Assembly (NCBI RefSeq): GCF_002127325.2
Contig: NC_035433.2
Location: forward strand, 147,882,435-147,946,434
Direction: 5' to 3'
Length of the DNA stretch: 64,000 nt
From: Helianthus annuus
Taxonomy: Eukaryota; Streptophyta; Magnoliopsida; Asterales; Asteraceae
Under the pieces are notes generated by a model. That model was given only the letters and a program-made list of their open reading frames with translations, had not been told where the DNA came from and did no database searches. Position 1 is the first letter of the stretch. Every line of letters starts with the position of its first letter. Position numbers and translations under genes: made by a program. This document shows positions 22,073 to 33,796 of this stretch, in pieces.

Positions 22073-23488
22073 TGCAGGTAGCTTGAATTCGTTCACACAC
22101 AGCAAAAATATCGACTGTGTGAACAGTGTGTGTGAAGAGTGTGTGTGAATGTGAATGATGAAAACTGAAAAGGGGGAAAAGACAAGTGTAGGTAGTAAGT
22201 ACTTAGTTGAGGAGAAAGGCTGACCTAGAACCGGTTATTTGGGATATAGGATACGATGGGGGATATCTGCCGTTGATTTGTTATGTGAGCGTTTGTGACC
22301 GTTGATTGTGAGCAACAGCTTGGATTTGGAAGAGTGTGGGGTAGAGAGTGGAGCAGGGGAACAGGTGGAGGCCATTTAGTTGGATTCCATTGGTCAATTG
22401 GAAAAGTAGTTGTGGTCTACTTTGACTTTGTGTTTAAAATTAATCACTTGTGTTGATTATTAGTTAGTTTGACAATGAAAGGAAAAATAATACAAGCACC
22501 TGAAATGCAGGATGGTCCTTTGAATTTATGTACCATATTCGAGTTTGAAAAAATGTGTTCTTAGGCCTTAACGAAATTGGGTATTGGGCTCATTAAAGGT
22601 TTAAACCTAATGGCAATGGGCAAATAATTAATCTAAACTATAAAAATAGTTTTGTAAGTGGGCCAATGTTGGTGTTTGTATAAGTATACCCTACTAATTT
22701 GTTTATTTTTACATTTACATATCGGATTCTTTTTAAATAATGTGCCTTTCGAAGTATCGGGTTCTGGCCGGTGGTCCTCCCCGCCCACCCTAAAGGCCGG
22801 CCATGCTGAAATGAAGTGCGAGTTGGATTGGATGTGAGGTCAAGAACGTCATATGGGTGTGTTAGTGGACGGGAGACTCGCGGACATCGTATAACTTGGT
22901 TGTGCCTATAGATGCTTCTGGATTTTCCGTTTGTGTGCACGACATGTGTTGCCTTCTCTAAATTTCTTTTTTTTTTTTTTCTTGAGAAAATTCATAAGGA
23001 AAGATTGAAAGTATTGTTGATTTGTTGGATGATGTTATACTTCCTAAAATTAAAGGTGTCAAGTGTCAAATACATTATAAGAATATTAAGTTAAACTGTA
23101 TTATGGATTCATTATTTGTTTATTTAGAGAAGTTGGATCGTTAAAATGCAACACTTATGTGTACTTTTCAAAATATATAAGTTAATCTAATTTAAGGTTA
23201 CATTTTATCAAAAAAAAAATTATCATTTACATAACTAAGACTATGTATTTAACAGATTAATTCAATAAATTACTTATTTTGGTATTTGGTAAAGAAAAGT
23301 CACGATATGAATCTTTAAATGAAAAAAGGTGTATATTGTAAAATAGTTTAGTTCCCGAGAAAGCTTACGCTTTTATCTTTAAGGAGTCAAACAATGTAAT
23401 TTTTTAAAATCTAGTCAAAGAACAACTATGATTAAAATTTATTGGAATATATCCAGATTCTTATCACATTTTAAATCGTTTATAAAAT
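22073..23488. other. Promoter side of SET gene and intergenic DNA
   Basis: The first 300 bases should include the promoter and leader of the minus-strand SET gene. The rest is AT-rich with no recognised gene. A T tract is at 22967-22980. Bases 22735-22900 are richer in GC and may be an old repeat fragment. Confidence 0.45.
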
Positions 23489-24199
23489 TAGGGGTGTTCA
23501 TCGAATCGAATATCGAATTTTTAAATTATTCGAATCGAATTATTCGAATAATTTTTATTTTCCCTTGAATTCGTATTCGATTCGAATTCGATTAAAATCT
23601 ACCAAATTCGATTTGAATTCGTATTCGAATAAAAAACCCAATTCGTATTCGATTAAAAATTCGAATTCGAATCGAATTCGAATAGATTCGGTTTGATTTA
23701 GATTCTTTAAAAACATGTAAAAAACTATCAAAATGAAACATAAATTTTAAAGCAACCATAAAGCATGATATCATAACACTTCCAAATAAAGTATCATAAA
23801 TCTAAAATTCAAAACGAGAAGTCAGGAATAACCACTCCGCATTACAAGTTAATATTTTTAGGGTTAGAAATCTATTCATAGATTTATTACTTAGGTTTTA
23901 GTTATGGGCCATGTGGTTGGTTTGGTAATGGATAATTTTAACACTTGGAATAAATTTTGAAAATAATTTATAGTATAGCCTAATAAAAGTTATATATGTA
24001 TTATATATAAAAATAATAAATAAAAATATATAATTTTTATTCGAATTTCGAATCGAATCGAATTTGAAATTGTAAATTCGTATTCGATTTACTTGAATCG
24101 AATTCGAATTCTTATAATCGAAACGAATTCTTGGTAATCGAATCGAATTTAAACGAATTTCGAATTTTTCGAATTCGAAACGAATTCTGAACACCCCTA
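23489..24199. mobile_element. hAT-type MITE, tcgaattcg family
   Basis: Starts taggggtgttcatcgaatc and ends gaattctgaacacccct plus a, a perfect 12-bp terminal inverted repeat, flanked by the 8-bp duplication tataaaat (23481-23488 and 24200-24207). The arms are runs of attcga/tcgaat words. Confidence 0.88.
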
Positions 24200-24495
24200 T
24201 ATAAAATATCTATGAGCACCATTGTTTGTGTTAGGATATCTATAACATACACATATACTATTTATTTATAAATTTTCCAATGATTATTAGTGAACCGGCA
24301 TATCATAATTGAAAAAGAAAAGGTTGTATGCTTGAAATTGGAAAGGACTAGGTTCAAAATCACTGCCTTCACTTTCTTTTATTCTTTCCTTATTTAAAAA
24401 GTATTCCTTAAAAATCATATCTATAATCTAATGTTATATTTTGCTTGTGTCATGGTTGAATAATTTTATTTACTAAAATGCTTTAAAAAAACAAT

Positions 24496-25050
24496 TGTTC
24501 TGTAATAATCCAGACCTTATTCGTCATTAATAATCTCATCTTAGAATATTTCTCTCACCAGTCTCACCTTTCACCCAGACCTTATTCGCCATTAATAATC
24601 TCATCTCAGAATATTTCCCTCACTAGTCTCATCTTTCACCTATTTTTCCTACAATGGTCCCCCATTAAAAAAACTTAACGAAGTTAGCTTTTTTCCAAAT
24701 TACAAACAGATTTTTTAGGGCTTTTGATTAGAACGATGATACGAGTCCATTGATGTAAAACTTACTTCGAAATGGTGCTCCAAGTGACTTGATTTTGGTT
24801 AATTGGAAATTTAAACACCCGAATTGAAGCGTCGTTTTCATCGTTTGGAGCACCGTTTCGAGGCAAGTTTTACATCAATGGACCCGTGTCGTCGTTCTAA
24901 TCAAAAGCCCTAAAAAATCTGTTTGTAATTTGGAAAAAAGCTTAACTCCGTTAAGGTTTTTTTTTTTAACGTGGGACCATTGTAGGAAAAATAGGTGAAA
25001 GGTGAGACTGGTGGAGGCATATTCTGAGGTAGGATTATTACACGCCAATT
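24496..25050. mobile_element. Foldback element related to 8290-8803, with an internal duplication
   Basis: The left arm (gtaataatcc, ttcctacaatggtccc) is complementary to the right arm (gggaccattgtaggaaa, ggattattac). The inner arms share ttttgattagaacgatg with the element at 8290-8803. The left arm carries a direct duplication of about 67 bp (24508-24574 and 24577-24642) that the right arm lacks. Confidence 0.7.
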
Positions 25051-25105
25051 TCCCTTATTAATATAAAACCATGTTTAAGAGAGAATATTTTTAGAGTGTC
25101 TAACA

Positions 25106-25675
25106 CAATGTTTTAAAAACCAGTTTAAACCGGTCGGTTGAACCGTTTAAACCGGTCGGTTGAACCGGTTAAACCGGATGTTTGGCCGGCACGAATCATA
25201 CCGGTAAACTAAGGAAACGGCAAAGAAGTTGTACAGCCGGTAAATTGGGTTATACCGGTTTAATCGGTATACCGGTACCGGTTCATACCGGGACAAAGGT
25301 CAAAATTTTGAACTTTTATTTTTTTAGTTGCCTAAAAAAGGTGATTATTTACCTTCTTGGTTAAAGTGTAAAATTTAGCGTCTACAATTGACAATCCACA
25401 TCGATCAAACTTCTTCCTCACTCAAAGATAGAAAAATCATTGGATTTTTCAAATTAAGTTTTTCAACAGATCATCTAGGTTACCTTCTTTTGACTTTTGG
25501 AATATTTTTTTTATTATGAACTGATGTAGTTTTGGATTTTTTTTATTGAGTTGTAGTTATATTTTATGGATTTATATAGTTAATTAGTCAACACGGTTTA
25601 ACCGTCCGGTTCAACCGGTTGAACTATTTCTGAGTCTAATCCTGTACGATTAAAATACCGGTTTTTAAAACATTG
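25106..25675. mobile_element. MITE, caatgt..acattg family (hAT-like)
   Basis: Ends caatgttttaaaaaccag and ccggtttttaaaacattg, flanked by gtctaaca and ttctaaca (7 of 8 match). The interior is rich in ggttgaaccggt. Same family as 1997-2312. Confidence 0.8.
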
Positions 25676-25909
25676 TTCTAACATAAAACCGATTTAAATA
25701 GAAGGTCATGAGAAAGATAAAAACACCAGTATCATCGCCGCCCGGCAATCGCTAAGCGTGCTCGACGATGTATACTTGAATCTGGATAGTATACGGGGTT
25801 TAATCGATCGGATTGTAGGATCCATCTAGATCTAACCTTTTATCCTATCGGGGTTTCTGTGTCTTCCATTCGCCGCTTAGGCTTCCTGTGGTTTCTATAA
25901 AGGCTCTTG

Positions 25910-27871
25910 ATGATGGACGGAGGGGGAGAGCCGGACAACGGTGGTCCGTGGCATGATGTTCACTACCGGAAAAATTCTAGAGACAGAGGGGATGGTATCT
26001 AGTGGACCTTCCTGGTGCAAAACATCTCGGATAAGGTAACTAGGAATGTATTATGGAGGGCATTTAAGCCGTTTGGTTTTGTTTCTAATGCGTATGTCGC
26101 TAGAAAAAGAGATTCGAGGGGGAGGTGTTTTGGGTTTGTTCGATACGTTGGGGTAGAGAATATGAAAGAGACGTTGGCCTCAATGAACTTTGTGATAATG
26201 TTTAACATGAAAGTCTCGGTTTCGTTAGCAAAATATGATAAAGACCACAAGAGGATAATCTATTCACCGGATATGATGGGTCGGAATGTTTGGAGACCAA
26301 AGGATGGGCAGCAACAAAACGAGAAGCAGGGAGATGGTATTAGGAGTAATGGGAACTATCCTTCGAATAACCAAGTGCCTAACCAGGGGCCGTCTTCCAA
26401 GTTGTATTCTCAGGATGGAAGGTCGTTCGCGGACCTGTTCAAAGGAGGTGGAGGAGGTAATAATAATGGGGCTAAGGTTGTCACCGTAGGGGGTAAAGGG
26501 TCGCTTTACCCTATCCATTGTATTGGTAGGTCAGTACTGGGTGATGTCAAAAATGTTATGCCAATAAGTAAAATGAGGCAATCTATAGAAGATGAAGGTA
26601 TGAATGAAGTCGGTCTGTCATTCATTGGTGGTTTAACATTTTTGTTAACTTTTAGAGACAAGGAGTACGCGAAGGTTTGCATGGATTTACATGAAGGTTT
26701 TTTCAAATCGTTTTTTTCTAAGTATCATCTCTGGAATGGTGAAGAAGTTCCTTACAGTAGCCTGGTGAATTTGAACATTACTGGAGTTCTTTTTATTATT
26801 CGTGACAATACTCTATTCGATAATATTGGCGGAATGTTTGGTGAAGTTGTAGAAAGTTCGGCGTTTTCATGGCAGGAGGAGGATAATTCAAATGGATCAG
26901 TGACGATAGTGACCTCTATTCCGTCCAAGATTGACGAGGCGGTTGTTGTTAAGTGGAATAATAAATCAATTGTTACTTGGGTGACGGAGGTAGTTCACAA
27001 ATGGATACCGGATATAGACGTATCATCTACGTTGGAATCTCAGGAGTCGGAAACAGAAATGGATTCAGATTCAGAAGCGGAATCAACAGAGATGGAGGAT
27101 ATGGAAGAGGGTGAGATTAGGCAAAATGTGGATAGTTCAGAAGCTCAGCATGATGAAGCTAACAAGTTTGGCCGGTCGAAAAATACTCCGGTGGACAATG
27201 TACAGTCTCTGGAAAATCAAGAGCCGGTGGAAGTCCATGGGTTTTCGTCAATTGGTGATGTTCAGAATTCCAAAAGTTTGCATGGGAATGGTTCAAAGGT
27301 GGCGCATGTGGATGGAATTAATGCTGCAGTAAATGATCACGTGGGGAATCCAAACAATAATTTTAATGAAGGGCCTAATAAGACAAATTCGGTGGATACT
27401 AATGGTGGGCCAAATAATAGTCTAAATGGTAATGATCCAGTTATGGGCCCAAATATGGGGAAAAGGAATAGGGAGGATCACAGTCCACCATCGATTGGGT
27501 CAACTCAGGGGCCCACTCAGAGGATATTTTATCAATCAAATATACCCACTATTGAGCCAATAGATCTCAATACTCCAGTTCGAGAAAATTCTGGTAATAA
27601 TGCAGAAAATAACCTTGAAAATAGCGATAATTTACCTATAGATAATCCGGAGGCTTCGGAAAACCCCGCTGTAGTTTTAGACTCCAGGGATTGTGGCTCG
27701 GGTGAGAATATTGGTGACTGTGCAACTGAGGGGATTCCACAGAATGTTTTCGGTGAAGAAGTGGAGGCTACAATCAGAATTGGGACTCTAATTGGGGTCG
27801 ATCTAAACGGATTCGTGCCAGCGACTGAGAGGTTAGTAGCAGATGAAGGTGCCCCAAATGGATTTGGATGA
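25910..27871 (+). pseudogene. LINE ORF1 with RNA-recognition motif, one nonsense codon
   Basis: Reading starts at ATG 25910 and runs to TGA at 27869-27871, interrupted by an in-frame TAG at 26000-26002; the frame from ATG 26015 is open for 618 codons. Near the N-terminus is an RRM with RNP2-like FLVQNIS and RNP1-like RGRCFGFVRY. The middle is hydrophilic and polar. An acidic segment (ETEMDSDSEAES) and an IDLNTP motif occur in the C-terminal half. ORF1 proteins of LINEs bind the element RNA. The RRM in place of a CCHC knuckle matches one subgroup of plant L1 elements. Its stop overlaps the ORF2 start as ATGA. Confidence 0.82.
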
Positions 27872-30800
27872 ATTGCTTGTCCATAAATTTAAGGGGGGCG
27901 AGGGATAGCCGTAAATCGGATTGGATACGTGGCCTCAAAACTAGTTATGGGATTCACTTTATTGCTATTCAGGAAACTAAATTACAAGATGCAGAGAATT
28001 ATAAGTTCAATCAATTCTGGGGAAGAGCTGAATTCAAATTAGCGGTGGAAAATTCTCAAGGAAGATCAGGGGGTCTAGCGTGTATCTGGTGTCCGTCTGT
28101 ATTCAGGTGCGTTGATATAATTAAAAGCAGATTCTTTATTGTAGTTTCGGGTTTCCTCGTGCAAACAGGGTGTAGAATCAATTTTATGAATATATATGCT
28201 CCCAATGAGGCGGTAGGTAGGCGAGCATTATGGTCGGAAATCTTGGATGTTAAGAATTCATTACAAGGGTTATGGGTCATGATGGGGGATTTTAATGAGG
28301 TTAGGGACGCGAGTGAGCGGCTAAATTCTGAATTTGTGGAGGCCAATGCGGATGTGTTTAACCATTTTATTCTTTCACCTGGTATGGTGGAATATAATAT
28401 GGGTGGGGAAACCATACATATATCTCGGATAATGGCAAAAAACTGAGCAAATTAGATGGTTCCTTGTGTGTTTGGGTTTTAGGGAACAATGGCCAAATGC
28501 AACGGTGCTTGCATTGGATAAGGTTGCGTGGGATCATCGGCCTATCATCCTGTCCACGGTCTAGTCAGATTTTGGTCATATTCCATTCTGATTTTTTAAT
28601 TCTTGGTTCGAGTTCCCCGGGTTTCTGGATTTTGTTTTACAGATGGGTGGCTCCTTCTCGTTTTCTGGCCCAGATGATCTTGCTCTAGCTATTAAACTGA
28701 GGTGGTTAAAGAATAAGATTAAATCTTGGTTGAAAGTTGAGCAAAGTAGTCGGGAAGGCATTTATAATAGCAAAAAAAGGAGATTAGCAAGCATAGAAAA
28801 TTTGGCGGAGGAAAGAATGTTGTTGGAAGAAGAACTGGCTGAGGGGGCGGATTGTAGGAATTACATGGCTGAATTTGATAGAGTAAAACAGTTAGATTTG
28901 AGACAAAAATCCAGATCCAAATGGGCTATTGATGGCGACGAAAATTCTGCCTATTTCCACCATATTATTAACGCCAATATAAGCACGAATAGGTTGAATG
29001 GTCTAATGATTGATGGTGTTTGGATTATGAATCCCCTATCAGTCAAGGAATCCTTGTTTGAGTACTATGCCCATCAGTTTACGGAACCAATGCCTGTTAG
29101 GCCGGAATTGGTATGTCCAAATCTGGCTACCATTTCGGATAACGAGGCTACTATGTTGGAGCGGCCCTTTTCAGTGGAGGAAATTAAATCAGCTGTATGG
29201 GATTGTGATGGAGACCGAGCACCAGGGCCGGATGGCTTTAATTTCAAGTTCATTAAAAGATGTTGGCCCGTCTTTCGGGAGGATTTGGTTAAACTATTTA
29301 ACAAATTCTACGACACAGGAGTTCTAAACTCGAGCTGTACTTCTTCGTTCATCGCTTTGATTCCTAAAGTTAAAGATCCGGTGAGTCCAGCAGACTTCAG
29401 GCCCATTAGTCTTATTGGGGTGATTAACAAGGTTATTTCCAAAGTTCTGGTTAATCGGTTAAAAGGTGTCGTGGGGAGTTTAGTTTCTGAGCAGCAATCG
29501 GCATTCCTGGCAGGGAGGAATATAATGGATGGACCTCTTGTGCTTAATGAAGTCTTTAGTTGGTGAAAAAAGTCTAAACGAAGTGGCATGTTTTTTAAGG
29601 TGGATATTAACAAGACATATGATTCTGTAAATTGGGCCTTTCTTGACTCGATCATGTCACAGATGAAATTCCCTAATAGGTGGCGAGCATGGGTTATGGC
29701 TACTTTGGTTTCAGCTAGAGCCTCGGTACTAGTGAATGGGTCACCAACTCGGGAATTTGAATGCTCTCGTGGGCTTCGTCAAGGTGATCCACTCTCACCT
29801 TTCTTATTTGTAATTGTTATGGAGGCACTCACTGGTATAATGAAGAGAGCGGTCTCAGTCGGGTTGTTCAATGGGATTAAAGTTACTAATGACGGCCCCT
29901 CGTTGTCTCACCTGGTATATGCGGATGATGTAATATTCACCGGGGAATGGTCATTATCGAATGCTAATAATCTACGGCGGATTCTGAGATGCTTCTACTT
30001 GGTTTATGGTTTAAAAGTTAATTTAGCCAAGTGTAGTGTGTACGGGATGGGAGTGAACGAAGAGGAATCCAAGCTATGGCACATATTTTGAGGTGTAGAC
30101 AAGGTACGTTTCCATTCAAGCATCTTGGTTTATTGGTTGGTGCTAATATGAATTTGGCCAAGAATTGGAAACCGGTGATTGAAATTTTCAAAAGTAGGCT
30201 ATCAATTTGGAAAGCTAAAACATTGTCGTATGGAGGAAGGATAACACTAATTAAGTCGGTGTTAAATGCACTACCTACATATTACTTGTCTTTATTCAAG
30301 GCACCATTAAAAGTCATCGATGCTTTGGATAAGATTCGGAGAGTATTCTTTTGGGGTGGGTCGGAAGAGAAAGCCAAAATGAATTGGGTGGCGTGGGATA
30401 AAACAATTGCGCCTGTCGAATATGGGGGTTTGGGATTTGGATCGCTAAGGGATGCTAATTTGGCCTTGTTAGCAAAATGGTGGTGGAGATTTAAATCGGA
30501 AAAATCGGGTTTGTGGTGTAGAGTCGTCTGGGCAATTCATCATAAGGCAAGGGCTTGGAATGATATCCCGGCAAAAAATGCAGTTGCTGGGCCTTGGAGA
30601 AGTATTTACAGTATTTGGCAACCTCTTTTAGAAGCTGATATTGATCTAAAGACTGCATTCTCAGCAGTGGTGGGGAGTGGTCAGAATATATATTTTTGGT
30701 TGGATAAATGGGTCGAACCGGGCCCGTTTTACCTGCATTTTCCTGAACTGTTTAAAGAGGAGGTGTATAAAGAATGTCTGGTTGTTGATCGGTGGTCTAC

Positions 30801-31506
30801 TTCCGGTACTGGGCATGTTTTTAATTGGGCTTGGGCTCATTCTGATCTCGGCCAAGCTGCATCTGTTCAGTTACAACAACTGTTGGCAGTCCTGAGCAGC
30901 CAATCTTTTTCGATGTCTCCGGATGGCTGGAGATGGAAGTATGAAGTGAACTGTTCATTCAGCGTTGCAGGTATTAAGAGAGTCCTTAGTTCAGTTGGCC
31001 GTACCAGTTCCGATAATGTTTTCGAGTGGAATAATTGGGTCCCGAAAAAGGTCGGGATAGTGGCTTGGAGGGCAGAGATGGAGAGACTTCCGACTAAGTG
31101 TGCGTTGGCCAGACGTAACATTCCGGTTCCCAATCGTATGTGTATTTTCTGTGGTGAATACGAAGAAACCTGCGACCACATCTTTGTCTCATGTCAGTAC
31201 ACTCAAATGGTTTGGCAAAGCTTAGCAGCTTGGTGTAAGATTCAGCCGATTATAGCATTTGGTATTAAAGATCCATTGTCAATACATGTTTCTAGCTTGG
31301 GTCCGAAGAGAAGGAAGGTTATCCATGCAGTAGTTTTGGTGGCTTTTTGGAGCATATGGAAGACGAGAAACGAAGTGGTTTTCAGGCAAACGGTTCCTAA
31401 TTTTATTAGAACTTTAGATGAGATAAAGTCTATGGCGTTTTTGTGGATTAAAATCGATCAAAAGTGGTCTCGCTATCATGGGAGGATTGGAGTCGTTTTA
31501 ATTTAG
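27868..31506 (+). pseudogene. LINE ORF2: endonuclease, reverse transcriptase, zf-RVT; broken
   Basis: Four blocks make up one former ORF: 27868-28446 is the apurinic-type endonuclease (QETKLQ, MGDFNEVRD). 28643-29566 and 29588-30091 are the reverse transcriptase (PGPDGFNFKF, RGLRQGDPLSPFLF, YADDVIF), in the same frame with a TGA at 29564-29566 between them. 30076-31506 is the C-terminal region with a zf-RVT-like C-x2-C-H-C pattern (CIFCGEYEETCDHIFVSCQ). Frameshifts lie near 28405-28480 and 30080, and a further stop near 28560. In life this protein nicks DNA and reverse transcribes the RNA at the nick. This copy cannot do so as it stands. Confidence 0.88.
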
Positions 31507-31620
31507 GTGCTATGTAATGTTGCAGTTGTGATATAATCTGGTGTAATCGTTGTACATTACATTTGGGTTGTAGCATCTTGCTACTATGAATAAAATCTTT
31601 TGTCGGCCGTTCAAAAAAAA

Positions 31621-31929
31621 CATAATATTGATAAAATACTTAAGAGAAAAATATGTATCAAAAAGTATAATTCTATATAATTGTTTATGTAGTTCTTGTG
31701 GTTTTACATTTGAAATTAGATATGTCTTGAAGTACAACCTTATATATTTGCAATTGGGACATTATATTATATTATATATTATATATACTACCTCAGCTTT
31801 TTACAATTTTTAGTTATATTTTTTAAAACCTTCCTCATTAAGTACAAATTAATATTATTGTGTTATGCTAAAGAGTATATATTATCATATTAAACAATCA
31901 AAAATGTCAAATATAACTAATTTTTTTCT
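31621..31929. other. AT-rich spacer between LINE and SINE
   Basis: AT-rich DNA with several ATATAT runs. I see no gene or recognisable repeat. Confidence 0.5.
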
Positions 31930-32836
31930 AGCCAATATGGTATAGCCCAGTTGGTCAGGGGAGTTTTCCGTAAGGTTTCTCCTCTGGGGAGGTCCGGGGT
32001 TCGACTCCTGCTGTGTACATACTGGGATTTCAGTATGGACTTGGGCCTGGGTAGGGTTTAAGAGCTTGTCTCGCCCTGTGGGGTAGTGGGTCCTTTGGCC
32101 TAGGGATGGCAGTGGGTCGGGTTCGGATCGGGTATTGGCAATCCCATACCTATACCCGGTTGTAAAATCGTGTCCCATACCGGACCCAATACCCGTCGGG
32201 TATATGTCGGGTAATTACCCATCGGGTGCCGGGTATACCCGCGGGAATCGGGTATACCCATTAGTTTGTTAAAAAATATAGATTGGGATTTTCCAATACA
32301 TTTTTTACTATTTTAATTATTACATAATTTTATTTATGCAACAACTATTATTAATTAAATTATACATTACATAGATATAAGTTTTAGCATAAATTAATAA
32401 TAACTTTATAATATTTATACACTTATATGCATATACTTCACCACATACAAAATATAAATACTATCATCAAATACATATGCTAAAAGAAAATTTATTTTTT
32501 CACATTATGAACATACTAAAATAAATCACTAATAGATAACGGTTAATGGAAAATAAAAATATAAATTAAAAACTTCGGGTATATGATCGGGTATATAGTT
32601 CGGGTAAACGGGTATGCGGTTTCGGGTAATCGGGTCGGGTATCACCTAATCCCATACCCGACCCATACCCGCAAAAATTTTTAAAACTAAACCCATACCC
32701 GGCCAACACCCGTCGGGTATCGGGTATACCCATCCCATTTGTGTCGGGTTTCGGGTATACCCGTCGGGCTCGGGTATTTTTGCCATCCCTACTTTGGCCC
32801 CTACAATTGCCGTTCAAAAAAAAAAAGAAAAAAAAA
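31930..32836 (+). mobile_element. tRNA-derived SINE, interrupted by a MITE
   Basis: A box tagcccagttgg at 31943-31954 and B box ggttcgactcc at 31998-32008 mark an internal RNA polymerase III promoter. The 3' end is tgccgttc followed by an A-rich tail at 32816-32836. A 691-bp MITE splits the body at 32101-32791; without it and one target copy the SINE is about 200 bp. The 3' end word gccgttc plus A tail is shared with the LINE ending at 31620. Confidence 0.8.
32101..32791. mobile_element. hAT-type MITE, gggta/taccc family, nested in SINE
   Basis: Perfect 11-bp inverted ends tagggatggca and tgccatcccta, flanked by a perfect 8-bp duplication ctttggcc (32093-32100 and 32792-32799). The arms are built of gggta/taccc words. 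The centre is AT-rich without coding capacity. Confidence 0.92.
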
Positions 32837-32837
32837 T

Positions 32838-33796
32838 TCTACTTTTTACCATGAAGAACCGTACCAAGTTGAGAAAAGTATCCGTATCCATTTTTATGGT
32901 TTCCAATATAAATTCCGTGAAAGATGGAGTCATATTGCAATAGAGTACAATTTTATATCATAAGCTATGGCGAATGTCGTGACAAACCAAACTGATAGTC
33001 TAGCACCTTGGTTTTTTTTGTTTTGTTTTTTTATTACTTAATTATTTTCTTTATAAAACCGTCTTATTTAAGTACCATACCGATTCTGTTATATAGCCAA
33101 CCAATACTTACCGAATTCCCATATCAGCGCTATGGGGAATTTAAGTTCAATACATAATCATTTATAACTTTAAAAGAAAGCATATATCTTAGAGGGGTAG
33201 ACCCCTAATTTTAGTTCTAGCTCAAAACATGTATACCCTTTACACAAAGCCTAGAAGTTCAAAAGAAAGCATATATAATTTAAAGGTATATATAATGTAC
33301 CATCAAATCTATCATATGACAAGGACTTGATAATGTGGCCTAATAATTGGTTTATCTTTCTTTTTTTTATGCTACATTATTAAGCCACGTCATCAAATGA
33401 TACAATTTGATGTATATTCAATTCAACGAGCATTATAAACCACTAGACCACAAAATAAAGGTAACCCATTCCAAAATTAATTAAACACAAATGCTCTAAT
33501 TGCTCTCAGATTCTTACAAGTCCACCCGAATGGGCATATCATATTCAATCATACGATCGAAAACCAAAAAAAAATATTTTACTATGCAATTGTTTACCCA
33601 AAACACAAAAGAGATTACCCGATATTCGGATTCAAAGATAAGAAACACAAAGATGATGTGTATTGAACTTGGGTTCTCGTCCATCAATGCATCGGCGGTC
33701 AACTGAATTTTGGTCAGAGTCAAGCCGGTTATAAAGATGATATCTGCTGCAGAAACCAATATTTTGTTTCTGGCTTTAACTTGCTTTTGCAATCAC
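32838..33796. other. Intergenic DNA and 3' flank of the BAG6-like gene
   Basis: AT-rich sequence with no recognised coding frame. The part nearest 33796 is likely 3' untranslated region of the minus-strand gene ending at 33797. Confidence 0.45.

Larger units (their letters stand above)
25700..31620 (+). mobile_element. L1-type LINE retrotransposon, decayed
   Basis: Two overlapping coding regions are followed by a 3' untranslated stretch ending gtcggccgttc and eight A residues at 31613-31620. ORF1 has an RRM; ORF2 has endonuclease, reverse transcriptase and a zf-RVT-type C-terminus. Both carry stops or frameshifts, so the copy is non-autonomous now. The 5' end is placed near 25700 by the end of the preceding MITE and is uncertain; no target duplication was resolved. 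Confidence 0.85.

Noticed and set aside
22638..22940. A 100-codon minus-strand frame
   Set aside because: No recognisable domain, no conserved start context and no neighbouring exons; treated as chance.
26264..31181. Antisense and out-of-frame ORFs across the LINE
   Set aside because: All are shadows of the recognised RRM, endonuclease and reverse transcriptase frames.
31943..32008. A functional tRNA gene
   Set aside because: A and B boxes are present but the intervening sequence does not give a tRNA cloverleaf, and the unit continues into a SINE body with an A-rich tail.
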